A stretch of DNA of 64,000 nt from Bacteroidia bacterium 43-41. Its GTDB lineage: Bacteria > Bacteroidota > Bacteroidia > Bacteroidales > Dysgonomonadaceae. Positions 25,170 through 33,260 of the stretch are shown in pieces (positions within the stretch are counted from its first letter, which is position 1; the number at the start of each line of letters is the position of its first letter). A program made the translations under genes and the position numbers. A model generated the notes under the pieces. It worked only from the letters and a program-made list of their open reading frames with translations. It was not told the DNA's origin and did not search any database. Location: contig MKTD01000046.1 in NCBI GenBank assembly GCA_001898165.1, positions 1 to 64,000 on the forward strand, read 5' to 3'.

Positions 25170-26594
25170 CTATTTCTGAGGCCCCAACTGTGTCCTTACA
25201 CATCGGAATCCGATATACGACCGTCCGCGGTTTTGATATTCCGAATCACGCATATCCGACCGGATAAAGGTGGAGATATCTTTCCATGAGCCGCCTTTTA
25301 CCACTTTTTTCTTCAACGCATAGGGATCCTCAACAGCGGCATTGTACCGGTATTCGGGATTCATGTCGCTCATCATTTGATTTCCCGATTCGGTATAAGC
25401 CGTTGATGTCCATTCCGCCACGTTCCCGGCCATATCGTACAATCCAAAGCCGTTTGGCCGGTAACTCTTTGTCTTGGCCGGAATCAGGTTACGGTCGGCG
25501 GCATAAGCGCCTTCTCCCGGTTTGAAGTTTGCCCTGTAACAATCGTCCTTCGCTTCTGTAGAGTTTGCCCCCCACGGATACTTGTTCTCTGTTTTTCCGC
25601 TTCGGGCAGCCATTTCCCACTCGGCTTCGGTGGGGAGACGGTATTTTTCGATCTTAACATCCTGACGTTGCAATCCCCGGCGAAGAAACATCGTGCGCCA
25701 TTCGCAGAACGCTGTCGCCGCTTCCCACGAAACGCCCACCACAGGATGTTGTGCATATCCGGGGTGAGAGAAATAGTTACGCATGTACGGTTCATTGTTT
25801 GCGTTGCTGAAGTCGTTTACCCAGCAAGTGGTGTCGGGATAGATATTTACTATTTTGGTGTGTACAAAATCGTACAAGCTGCTCAACGGACGTGTAAGGG
25901 TTTCGTTCACGATGCGCCCCTCTCCATCAATATATGCCGTATCTTTCGATATCATAATTACCTCTTCGGGATTTACGGTGATATCGGTGTTCAAAATCCT
26001 CTCCTGCGGATTTAACCTGTTCTGACGTTTTGCCGCTTCAGTGGCATCGAACCATTCATAGCGGAAATTCATTTGGCGGGCATCCAGCATTTTCTTTTTG
26101 GTAATGGGATGAGTTATATATACGCTGTTGATGGCAGCTTCCTCTTCTTCGGTATTTCTTGTCCAGGGAATGGGGATATTCCAATTGAGGTGGGGTTGTA
26201 CGGGATCGCCGTATTCGTCTTCGGTGATTTTGAAAAGGTCGTCGCCGGCATAAGCCGGATCGGCGAGACGCTCACGGATGATGGAGTCGCGTACCCAGAA
26301 CACAAATTGCTTGTACTGCGAATTGGTAATTTCGGCCTCGTCCATCCAGAAATTATCTACCGAAACGCCGCGCGTAGGAATATCTATCCCCCACAGCGAA
26401 TCTATCTCGCCGGGACCCATTTGATAGGAACCGCGCGTGACAAGCACCATGTTATAGGGTGTGGGTTCGTTCCAGACTTTTCCAACGGGAACACCGGTCA
26501 GTTCACCTCCTATACTGCTTCCGATACCTTGCCGGCCGCAAGAGGCCAACGCAGCCAGAAGCAGAACCGGAATAATTAATTTTTTTATTGTCAT
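25170..26594 (-). CDS. gldK: T9SS lipoprotein GldK/PorK
   Basis: A 474-residue outer-membrane lipoprotein. The signal peptide ends in the lipobox LASC with lipidated Cys19. The body has the formylglycine-generating-enzyme/sulfatase-modifying fold (YNMVLVTRGSYQMG, EITNSQYKQFVFWV, PVVGVSWEAATAFCEW, RLPTEAEWEMAAR, VKGGSWKD, YIGFRCVR), used structurally in this family. It builds the periplasmic ring with GldN. An unusually long gap for this operon (104 bases, 26595-26698) separates it from porP and contains a heptamer tract. Confidence 0.94.
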   Translation of the reverse strand: MTIKKLIIPVLLLAALASCGRQGIGSSIGGELTGVPVGKVWNEPTPYNMVLVTRGSYQMGPGEIDSLWGIDIPTRGVSVDNFWMDEAEITNSQYKQFVFWVRDSIIRERLADPAYAGDDLFKITEDEYGDPVQPHLNWNIPIPWTRNTEEEEAAINSVYITHPITKKKMLDARQMNFRYEWFDATEAAKRQNRLNPQERILNTDITVNPEEVIMISKDTAYIDGEGRIVNETLTRPLSSLYDFVHTKIVNIYPDTTCWVNDFSNANNEPYMRNYFSHPGYAQHPVVGVSWEAATAFCEWRTMFLRRGLQRQDVKIEKYRLPTEAEWEMAARSGKTENKYPWGANSTEAKDDCYRANFKPGEGAYAADRNLIPAKTKSYRPNGFGLYDMAGNVAEWTSTAYTESGNQMMSDMNPEYRYNAAVEDPYALKKKVVKGGSWKDISTFIRSDMRDSEYQNRGRSYIGFRCVRTQLGPQK

Positions 26595-26613
26595 ATAGTT
26601 TTAAAAGGCTTTA

Positions 26614-26662
26614 GAGTAAAGAGCCAAGAACCAAGAGCCAAGAACAAAGACAAAAGACTAAA
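26614..26662. repeat. Heptamer tract between porP and gldK
   Basis: Seven consecutive 7-base words in register with consensus GANNMAA, for example GAGCCAA at 26621-26627 and 26635-26641 and GAACCAA between them. A second pair, TTGAACG and TTGAACT, lies at 26685-26698. The tract fills most of the only long gap inside the T9SS operon. On the transcript it would be pyrimidine-rich with the 7-base period. Confidence 0.65.
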
Positions 26663-26698
26663 ACAGTCTAAAAGTCTGAAAACTTTGAACGTTGAACT

Positions 26699-27667
26699 TT
26701 AAAGAAGCCGGATACTTTTGTACGGCATCGGATTCCTCTTGAACAACTCAATCGGTAGCCTATACCTGAAGCTCACTTCGTGGTTTCCGCCGCTACTTTT
26801 TCCTATACCCGACAGGTACAGGTCGTAAGCATAACCAACCTCGACGTTTTCAATGACGGCCCCGGCAAAAAAAGAATACCCTTCATTCCCGTTCCACGAC
26901 GCACCTGCCGAATACTTCTTGTTGTACACCATCCTCAAGATCGTTTGCAGCCTGGTGTCGGTGAAGTTCGTCAGCAAGAGAACTGCCGGTTGTATTTCAA
27001 ATAACGGATGAAAAGCAGTTATATTGCATCCGGCCATAAAATTATACGATACGGCGATTTTTGAAAATGTTGAATCGTTTGCCGTATTCTCCGATGGGAT
27101 GAAATAGAACGACGGCTGATTGATGTGCATGACCGCCGCACCGATGTGAAAATTGTTTGTCGTCCACGAAATTCCGGCATTTAAATCGACGGTTTTTTTA
27201 TCCGTAAGATTGGCTTTGATGATTTTCCGGTTGTTTTTTGCGGAGTCGGCGGAGAGGTTAATAGACGCTGCATCGAAATTGAGCGCGTATGTTCCGGCCT
27301 GAACGCCGATATTGAGCATGCCTTTTCCAAATTTTTGTTTATAGGTGTACTGGGCGGCTAAAAGGGAATTCCGTTCGTTCCCGATTGCATTTGAGAAAGT
27401 TTGAATGCCAATGCCGTGTTGTAATCCCCAAAACTCAACCGGCATATCAACCGAAAGGAAAATGTGCCTGGGGGCGTTTTCTATATTTGCCCACAGGTAT
27501 TTATAGGTTCCCGAAACCTGAATTTTATCGGTTTCGCCTGCAAACGAGGGGTTATAATACGTCCTTGCCGTCCAGGACCGGCTGAACAACACATCCCATT
27601 GCGCTTGCACTTGAGCAACGCAGAAGAGGAAAATCGCAAACAATAAAACAAACCGCCGTTTTTTCAT
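26699..27667 (-). CDS. porP: PorP/SprF family T9SS outer-membrane protein
   Basis: A 322-residue outer-membrane beta-barrel protein. A signal peptide (residues 1-22, ending VQA-QW) precedes the family start QWDVLFSRSWTARTYYNPSFAG, and the C-terminus is GNHEVSFRYRLPIELF. PorP belongs to the T9SS and is encoded just upstream of porK-porL-porM-porN in Porphyromonas and relatives, exactly the order here. PorP/SprF-type barrels can anchor or couple the system to surface proteins. A hairpin (27653-27692) encloses its start codon. Confidence 0.92.
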   Translation of the reverse strand: MKKRRFVLLFAIFLFCVAQVQAQWDVLFSRSWTARTYYNPSFAGETDKIQVSGTYKYLWANIENAPRHIFLSVDMPVEFWGLQHGIGIQTFSNAIGNERNSLLAAQYTYKQKFGKGMLNIGVQAGTYALNFDAASINLSADSAKNNRKIIKANLTDKKTVDLNAGISWTTNNFHIGAAVMHINQPSFYFIPSENTANDSTFSKIAVSYNFMAGCNITAFHPLFEIQPAVLLLTNFTDTRLQTILRMVYNKKYSAGASWNGNEGYSFFAGAVIENVEVGYAYDLYLSGIGKSSGGNHEVSFRYRLPIELFKRNPMPYKSIRLL

Positions 27668-27692
27668 TGAAGCTATAACGGAAAAACGGCGG
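27653..27692 (-). promoter_or_regulatory. Hairpin around the porP start codon
   Basis: An 11-base-pair perfect stem: CCGCCGTTTTT at 27653-27663 pairs with AAAAACGGCGG at 27682-27692. The 18-base loop contains the porP ATG (27665-27667 on the minus strand) and the leader bases just before it. The downstream arm is porP codons 2-5. It could hide the start from ribosomes, or act as a weak terminator after the upstream VOC gene, because TTT and TTTT follow on the minus strand. Confidence 0.55.
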
Positions 27693-27708
27693 AAAAATTG
27701 TGTGCCGA

Positions 27709-28800
27709 CTACTTTTTCTGCTTGACACGTAGGACGCTTAACGCTTTCAACATGAATTTCGGGAGAGGTTTTTCGGGATTTCGATTTTTCAGGTTGATGC
27801 TTAGACCGAGTTTTTTCACCACCGGGACTTTGTGCGTTTCCACAAACTCGATCAATGTCCCGTCCGGGTCTTCAATGTAAGCGAATTGCCCGGCGGCATC
27901 GCCCATATCGAACGAAGAGCCTTCTTTGAGCTTTTGTGTCGTATCTACGGTAAACGGATACCCCAGTTCGGCGCAGCGTTTACCCAGCGCGTCCATATTC
28001 CGGACATCGAAGCAGATCTGGATAAATCCCGGGTCGCCCCAGAAACGCCCTTCGTAGAGTTTGCGCGGCGTACGTTCCAGCGGTTGCACCAATTCGATAT
28101 ACGATGGCCCGAAAAGTTCGCTGAAACTTCCTTTTCGCGGCTGGGAGTGCGTAAGCAGCCTGCGGCGAAATTTCTGGCTGCCCGACGGCAATCCTTCAAA
28201 ATCGGCAAAAACACCGGTCTCGTCGGCGATGATCTTGTCGTAGCCCAAGATGTCTTTGTAAATAACCGTTGTTTTTTCAATGTCAGTTACACCGGTAACA
28301 GCACCTGCTGCACCGCCTGTCAGGCGGCCTTCGTTTTTGAAAATATATTCGTCGTGGATGATCTGGAACAAATTCCCGTAAGGGTCCCTCACGTAAAAAG
28401 TTTGCCTGCCGTCTATGTTTTGACTTAATTTAGTAGCGATATCGACTTTCGGATTCCGGGAAAACTCTTCGAAAGTTTTCGCCACATCCCTGCTTTTTAT
28501 TTTACATGCCAGCACACCCAAATCGCCCATGTTCAGTTCAAAATCGAGCAACTTCGGTTTTCGCCCGGTGTACTGCCACACTTCAAAGCCGCCGCCACCC
28601 TGGAGGTTCACGGCAATTACCGCATGGCGGCGTTGCGGCACACCGCCGGTGTAAGGAATCATCAGCTCCGCCACCTTGTTGTCTTCCAGAATACGGATAT
28701 CCATATTGAACACGTCGATATAGTACTTCCACGCTTCGTACAGGTTTTCCACGCCGATACCGATTTGCTGAATGCCGGAGATGATGTAATTATTTTTCAT
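27709..28800 (-). CDS. Two-domain VOC (glyoxalase-fold) protein
   Basis: A 363-residue protein with two vicinal-oxygen-chelate domains (about residues 8-150 and 163-325), each with paired beta-alpha-beta-beta-beta units. Signatures are QQIGIGVENLYEAWKYYIDV, YVRDPYGNLFQIIHDEY, EKTTVIYKDILGYDK and YIEDPDGTLIEFVETHKV. It resembles what automated annotation calls 4-hydroxyphenylpyruvate dioxygenase, but the C-terminal HPPD helix and gate motifs are absent. It carries Gln where the first metal-ligand His is common in both domains. Function unknown. It overlaps the SDR stop by 4 bases (ATGA), so it is translationally coupled to the sulfonolipid-type genes and may act on their product or precursor (inference). 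Confidence 0.8.
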   Translation of the reverse strand: MKNNYIISGIQQIGIGVENLYEAWKYYIDVFNMDIRILEDNKVAELMIPYTGGVPQRRHAVIAVNLQGGGGFEVWQYTGRKPKLLDFELNMGDLGVLACKIKSRDVAKTFEEFSRNPKVDIATKLSQNIDGRQTFYVRDPYGNLFQIIHDEYIFKNEGRLTGGAAGAVTGVTDIEKTTVIYKDILGYDKIIADETGVFADFEGLPSGSQKFRRRLLTHSQPRKGSFSELFGPSYIELVQPLERTPRKLYEGRFWGDPGFIQICFDVRNMDALGKRCAELGYPFTVDTTQKLKEGSSFDMGDAAGQFAYIEDPDGTLIEFVETHKVPVVKKLGLSINLKNRNPEKPLPKFMLKALSVLRVKQKK

Positions 28801-29594
28801 GTTGCTTTTATTTTACGAACGATCTTTCTCGCCAATCCCGGAAAAAAACGTTTGATATAAACCATCAGCAATTCTTTTCCGCCGACCAGCACTTCCGGTT
28901 TTTGTTTTCGGATGGCGTTTACAATTTTTCGGGCGGCTTTCTCTGCCGGAATGCCGTTGTTTTGTCCGGTGTCCATTTGAGCATGTTTACTGCCGTCCGC
29001 TTCGAGGGCATTGTAGGAGATGTTTGTTTTTACCCGTCCCGGACAAACCATAACCACACGGATATTTTGGGCGTAATACTCGGCTTGTACGGTTTCGAAA
29101 AATCCGTAAAGTGCAAATTTCGACGAAGCGTAAGCCGAGCGCAACGGGAATCCGAATTTCCCTGAAATACTCGTGGTTACTGCAATAGTTCCGCCTCCGC
29201 CGGCAATCATTTCCGGGAGCAACCGCTTGGTGATTTTTACGGGAGCAAAAAAGTTTACGTCCATGATTTTCTTATCCACCGCGAAATCTGTCTCAACCGA
29301 TTTACCGCGTTGGCTGATGCCTGCATTGTGAAACATCACGTCAATTTTACCAAAGAAAGAGATTGCCCGGTCGGTAATGGCGTCCAATCGTTCAATTTGA
29401 GAAAGGTCAACAGGCAAGATCTCGCATTCCGCACCTAACCCGATGCACTTTTGGCGTACTTTTTCCAACCGCTTCTCACGTGTGGCTGTCAGAATCAACT
29501 TGTAGCCCTTGGATGCGAAAATATACGCGCACGCTTCGCCGATTCCCGAGGAAGCGCCTGTGATCCATATAACTTTGTTTGTAATCTCTTGCAT
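28797..29594 (-). CDS. Short-chain dehydrogenase/reductase, probable 3-ketocapnine reductase
   Basis: A 265-residue classical SDR. It has the cofactor motif TGASSGIGEA at residues 12-21, NAG at 90-92, Ser142, and the catalytic Tyr155-x3-Lys159 in AYASSKFALYGF. The C-terminal KRFFPGLARKIVRKIK is basic and hydrophobic, which suits membrane association. On sequence alone it is a generic reductase of the DltE/3-ketosphinganine reductase type. Its place directly after a cysteate synthase and an alpha-oxoamine synthase makes reduction of 3-dehydrocapnine to capnine the best inference. It lies 15 bases after the cysteate synthase gene. Confidence 0.82.
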   Translation of the reverse strand: MQEITNKVIWITGASSGIGEACAYIFASKGYKLILTATREKRLEKVRQKCIGLGAECEILPVDLSQIERLDAITDRAISFFGKIDVMFHNAGISQRGKSVETDFAVDKKIMDVNFFAPVKITKRLLPEMIAGGGGTIAVTTSISGKFGFPLRSAYASSKFALYGFFETVQAEYYAQNIRVVMVCPGRVKTNISYNALEADGSKHAQMDTGQNNGIPAEKAARKIVNAIRKQKPEVLVGGKELLMVYIKRFFPGLARKIVRKIKAT

Positions 29595-29609
29595 AAGCGT
29601 AAGCGCCCG

Positions 29610-30938
29610 TTACTCCAATACATCTTTCCAGAGCTGTTCCCGATAACCGCCTATTTCGTGCGGCACACACTCATCGGCATTGGTGACTTCCTGCGTGGTG
29701 TAGATCATTTGCTCCAGGAAGTAGGGCGCACGGACAGCTCCTTCTCCAATATTAATCATTACCGTTTCGCCGTCTTTGATCAGTTTCTTTTTCAATGCAT
29801 TAAAAAATCCGGCCACACAAACGGTTGATGCCGGTCCCGGAACCATTTTCTGTTCGTAGGCGATTAGTTTTCCCAGCGGAATCAGTTTCGATTCGCGCAT
29901 CCTGATGAATGAGCCGTTGGTTTTCCTGACTAATTTTGAAATAATCGGGTAGGTGGCAGGATTTCCCGTTGCCAAAGTTGGAACGTCAGTTTTCGGATTG
30001 TCGATGATGGGGTAATTTTTTTCGAACCCTGCGGGAAAGCCTTCGGCTTCCGCTTTTTCCCAGGCTTGCACCATGGGGTCGCAACCATCGGATTGAACCA
30101 TGATAAAGCGTGGATTTTTAAGATTCGGATAAACAGGCCTGATTTCACGAATTCCCTTATCAATCGCTAATGGCCCCGTGCCGCCGCTGATAGCCTGAAT
30201 ATATACATCGGGCGCTTTACCGAGCTGGCGTAACCATTCAAAAACCATCGTCTTTTTTGCTTCGATCCGGATAGGGTCGATGTTCCCTGTGGACATATGG
30301 ATGTGGTGGCGCCCGGCATATTCGGCTGCCACTTCCTTAGCCTTGGCGTAATCGCCCATCACGCGAAAGACCTGTTGCCCAAAAGAGCTGATGGTGGCTT
30401 CGGAGGCCCGGATAGCGTCTTCGGGCATGAAAACCGAACAGTTTACTCCGGCAATAGATAGGTATTTGGCGTAAGCGGTAGCCGAATTTCCGGTGGATGC
30501 GATGCAATATTGCTTCAGGTCATTTTCTTTGAAAATGCTTGCGGCAAGCGCTGCGGCAACATCTTTGAAGGTTCCGGTCCCGCCGTTCAAATCGTTGCGG
30601 TAAGCGTGAACCTCAATGATTAACCCGTATTCTTTTTTGGCAAACTCTTCCAGGAAATGCCACCGCTCGATGGGTGCGGTGCCTTCGTATCGGGTAATGA
30701 TGTGTCTCTTGAGCACCAAGGGCAAATAAGGGAAATAGTGCCAGAAGTTTTGCGGATTTCCTTTTATAAAACGCGGCAATTCTTTGTAAGAGGTATTGTA
30801 CCAAACTTCGGAATGTTTACTGCCGCAATTGGGACACTTCTGGGACTGATCGAACCACGCCCTGAAACTGGGTGTTTCAAATCCGCATCCGGTGCATTTC
30901 AGGTAATATTTTTTTTGCCTTTTTACGCGTAGCCTCAT
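29610..30938 (-). CDS. Cysteate synthase-like PLP enzyme
   Basis: A 442-residue fold-type II PLP enzyme of the threonine synthase superfamily. An N-terminal zinc ribbon (Cys15, Cys18, Cys35, Cys38) precedes the PLP lysine at about 125 in GGTGTFKDVAA. ASTGNSATAYAKY and AISGGTGPLAI are phosphate- and substrate-binding loops. It lacks the N-terminal domain of true threonine synthase. Cysteate synthase makes L-cysteate from O-phosphoserine and sulfite. The neighbouring CFAT-like and SDR genes support that role. Start: ATG at 30938 (MRLRVKRQKKYY); a TTG three codons earlier is possible and would begin right after the acyltransferase stop. Confidence 0.82.
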   Translation of the reverse strand: MRLRVKRQKKYYLKCTGCGFETPSFRAWFDQSQKCPNCGSKHSEVWYNTSYKELPRFIKGNPQNFWHYFPYLPLVLKRHIITRYEGTAPIERWHFLEEFAKKEYGLIIEVHAYRNDLNGGTGTFKDVAAALAASIFKENDLKQYCIASTGNSATAYAKYLSIAGVNCSVFMPEDAIRASEATISSFGQQVFRVMGDYAKAKEVAAEYAGRHHIHMSTGNIDPIRIEAKKTMVFEWLRQLGKAPDVYIQAISGGTGPLAIDKGIREIRPVYPNLKNPRFIMVQSDGCDPMVQAWEKAEAEGFPAGFEKNYPIIDNPKTDVPTLATGNPATYPIISKLVRKTNGSFIRMRESKLIPLGKLIAYEQKMVPGPASTVCVAGFFNALKKKLIKDGETVMINIGEGAVRAPYFLEQMIYTTQEVTNADECVPHEIGGYREQLWKDVLE

Positions 30939-30947
30939 TGTTTTCAA

Positions 30948-32210
30948 TTATTGCAATGCCATTTGCTTTACTTCGTCGCCTTTATATTTTCCGGCTTCGA
31001 GATCGACTTTTATTTTTTTGAAGACTTCGATAGTCTCGTTTACTTCCTTCATCGTGTGTGATGCAGTAGGGATCAGGCGAAGCATTAAAACATCCTTCGG
31101 TACTACCGGATAGACCACAATTGAGCAGAAAACGTTGTAATTTTCACGCAGGTCAATCACGATATTTGTCCCTTCGGGTACCGAGCCACTGAAATAAACA
31201 GGAGTGACCGGCGATTGCGTGTTGCCGATATTGAAGCCTTCGGCTGCAAGGCCGTCTTGAAGCGCTTTGGCTATTTTCCAGAGGTTTTCTTTTATTTCGG
31301 GTTGGTTTTGAAGAATATCCAATCGTTTGAGTGCGCCGATAACCATCGGCATCGGGAGCGATTTGGCGAAGATCTGAGAACGCATGTTGTATTTCAGCGA
31401 ATCAATAATAGCTTTGTCCGATGCTACAAAAGCGCCAATTCCCGCCATCGATTTAGCAAATGTGGCGAAGTAAATATCCACTTCGTCCATCAATCCGAAA
31501 TGTTCGCTTGTTCCGGCTCCCGTTTTTCCCATTGTCCCGAAACCGTGTGCATCGTCGATCATCAGCCGGAAGTTGTATTTTTTCTTTAGTTCCGTTATTT
31601 CCGGCAGATTACCCAAATCGCCCGCCATTCCGAAAACCCCTTCGGTAATCAACAAAATTCCGCCGTTGTTTTCTTCGGCTTGTTTGGTGGCAAATCGGAG
31701 CATTTTGTTGGCACGCTCCATATCGTTGTGTGGGAAAACGAAGCTTTTTCCGCCCTTGGCTTTGTGCAGGAAAATACCATCCATTATGCAAGCATGCGAC
31801 TCGGAATCGTACACAATTACATCGTGACGGGTACATAACGAATCGATGATGGAAACCATTCCCTGGTAACCGTAATTCAGTAAATACGCCGCTTCCTTTT
31901 TTTCAAATTTGGCGAGCCGCTCTTCCAGTTCCTTGTGGAATTTTGTTTGACCGGACATCATCCGGGCCCCCATCGGATATGCCATTCCCCATTTTGCGGC
32001 AGCTTCCGCATCCACTTTCCTTACTTCGGGATGATTGGCGAGGCCAAGGTAATTATTCAGGCTCCAGGTAATTACTTCACGCCCGTGAAACTTCATTCTT
32101 GGCCCAATTTCCCCTTCCAGTTCGGGAAACATGAAATAGCCTTCCGCTTTTTTGCGGTACTGCTCCAACGGCCCTTCCATACCTTTAAGCCGCTCAAAAA
32201 TATCTGTCAT
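30948..32210 (-). CDS. Alpha-oxoamine synthase, probable cysteate fatty-acyltransferase
   Basis: A 420-residue fold-type I PLP enzyme of the serine palmitoyltransferase/KBL/BioF family. PLP-binding residues are seen at His139 (SESHA), Asp219 to His222 (MIDDAHGFG), and Lys253 (ATFAKSMAG). These enzymes condense an amino acid with an acyl thioester and release CO2. The next gene encodes a cysteate synthase, so the likely amino acid is cysteate, giving 3-dehydrocapnine, the first committed sulfonolipid step. Serine (sphingolipids) is the alternative. In Flavobacterium johnsoniae the matching enzyme is needed for capnine and for efficient gliding. The enzyme is soluble with no signal peptide. Confidence 0.82.
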   Translation of the reverse strand: MTDIFERLKGMEGPLEQYRKKAEGYFMFPELEGEIGPRMKFHGREVITWSLNNYLGLANHPEVRKVDAEAAAKWGMAYPMGARMMSGQTKFHKELEERLAKFEKKEAAYLLNYGYQGMVSIIDSLCTRHDVIVYDSESHACIMDGIFLHKAKGGKSFVFPHNDMERANKMLRFATKQAEENNGGILLITEGVFGMAGDLGNLPEITELKKKYNFRLMIDDAHGFGTMGKTGAGTSEHFGLMDEVDIYFATFAKSMAGIGAFVASDKAIIDSLKYNMRSQIFAKSLPMPMVIGALKRLDILQNQPEIKENLWKIAKALQDGLAAEGFNIGNTQSPVTPVYFSGSVPEGTNIVIDLRENYNVFCSIVVYPVVPKDVLMLRLIPTASHTMKEVNETIEVFKKIKVDLEAGKYKGDEVKQMALQ

Positions 32211-32245
32211 AAAAAATTAAAATATATGTTTGTACTGAGAAACTG

Positions 32246-32503
32246 TCACGGTGATTTGTCTTTCTCTTTTATTTCTTCAAACTCAACATCAATGGCATCG
32301 GTAGTTTCAAAACTTTTTTTCTGATAATCGAGAATCCGCTCTTCTTGTGTTTCGGGTTCTTTTTGTGGTTGCTGCGATTGCCGGTTGTTGGGGTTTGCCT
32401 GAGGTTTTCGTCTGGTCCCGAAAAGAGCACGCCCCAAAAAATTGATTGCCATGTAAATAATAGCGAATATCAGTAAGATTTTAAATAGATATCCCATTTT
32501 CAA
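32246..32503 (-). CDS. DUF4834 family small membrane protein
   Basis: An 85-residue protein: an N-terminal membrane helix (about residues 5-27, LFKILLIFAIIYMAINFLGRAL), then a basic stretch, a Gln/Pro/Asn-rich linker, and an acidic C-terminus with TDAIDVEFEEIKEK. This matches the small DUF4834 proteins of Bacteroidales. Function unknown. It sits between pssA (70-base gap) and the acyltransferase gene (35-base gap), so it is an envelope-associated member of the long minus-strand run. Confidence 0.75.
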   Translation of the reverse strand: MKMGYLFKILLIFAIIYMAINFLGRALFGTRRKPQANPNNRQSQQPQKEPETQEERILDYQKKSFETTDAIDVEFEEIKEKDKSP

Positions 32504-32573
32504 TTCATTTAATTCGGATAATATTTGTAAAGATAATAGGAATAATTAAATGTATTTCAATGCTTTTGAAAAA

Positions 32574-33260
32574 TTAACGAATAACAGAAAGGACAATATA
32601 CGCCAGAACTCCCCAGGCAACGCCAAGGATGCCCCAAAGTGAAACGAACGCAATCATCAGGACAATAAGCAACAGTTGTTTTTCATTCCCTTTTAGTTTC
32701 AGGCTTTTTATTTTGAGTGAAAACATAGGGATTTCTGAAATCATCAGTAACGAAAGAACCAGGATAAAGCCAATTGTCAGGTAGAAATAAAATCCGTTGG
32801 TGCCTGCCTGCAAATGCGTACCGTAAACGTATGTTATCCAGAACAATCCGTTGGCTGGCGTAGGAAGGCCCAGAAAAGAAGTTGTCTGGCGGTCGTCGAT
32901 GTTGAACTTCGCCAATCTGTATGCCGAGAAAATCGGAATCAGGAATGCCAGATAGGGCAGGAACGGTTTGAGTTGGGAAAGGAATGACGGGAAAAACGTA
33001 AAGTCCTGCAACAGGATAAAGACGGCCGACGCAGGTGCAACGCCGAAACTGACTACATCGGCAAGCGAATCTAATTCCACACCCATTTTAGAAGAAACCC
33101 CTAACGATCGTGCGGCCAACCCATCGCAAAAGTCGAAGGCTGCTGCCAACATTATCCAAATCACGGCAGCTGGAAAGTTCCCTTTAAATGCCATGACAAT
33201 GGCAATGCAACCCGAGAAGAGGTTCAGTAGCGTGATTATATTAGGAATCTGTTTTTTCAT
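32574..33260 (-). CDS. pssA: CDP-diacylglycerol-serine O-phosphatidyltransferase
   Basis: A 228-residue integral membrane enzyme making phosphatidylserine from CDP-diacylglycerol and serine. The CDP-alcohol phosphatidyltransferase motif is intact: Asp46-Gly47-x2-Ala50-Arg51-x8-Gly60-x3-Asp64-x3-Asp68. About six hydrophobic segments follow. I start at the ATG at 33260 (MKKQIPNIITLLNLFSG), which overlaps the psd end by 20 bases; a longer frame would add 19 non-family residues. With psd it forms the phosphatidylethanolamine pathway. Confidence 0.94.
   Translation of the reverse strand: MKKQIPNIITLLNLFSGCIAIVMAFKGNFPAAVIWIMLAAAFDFCDGLAARSLGVSSKMGVELDSLADVVSFGVAPASAVFILLQDFTFFPSFLSQLKPFLPYLAFLIPIFSAYRLAKFNIDDRQTTSFLGLPTPANGLFWITYVYGTHLQAGTNGFYFYLTIGFILVLSLLMISEIPMFSLKIKSLKLKGNEKQLLLIVLMIAFVSLWGILGVAWGVLAYIVLSVIR

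Noticed and set aside
27709-28800. Annotation of this gene as 4-hydroxyphenylpyruvate dioxygenase
   Set aside because: It has two VOC domains, but the HPPD C-terminal helix and substrate-gate motifs are absent and metal-ligand positions differ; context is lipid synthesis, not tyrosine breakdown.
29610-30938. Annotation of this gene as threonine synthase
   Set aside because: The N-terminal domain of threonine synthase is missing; a zinc ribbon replaces it, and neighbours point to cysteate synthase.
32225-32232. TATGTTTG box on the plus strand between the DUF4834 and acyltransferase genes
   Set aside because: It points antisense into DUF4834 with no -33 box and no gene to drive; such 8-base matches occur by chance in AT-rich gaps.
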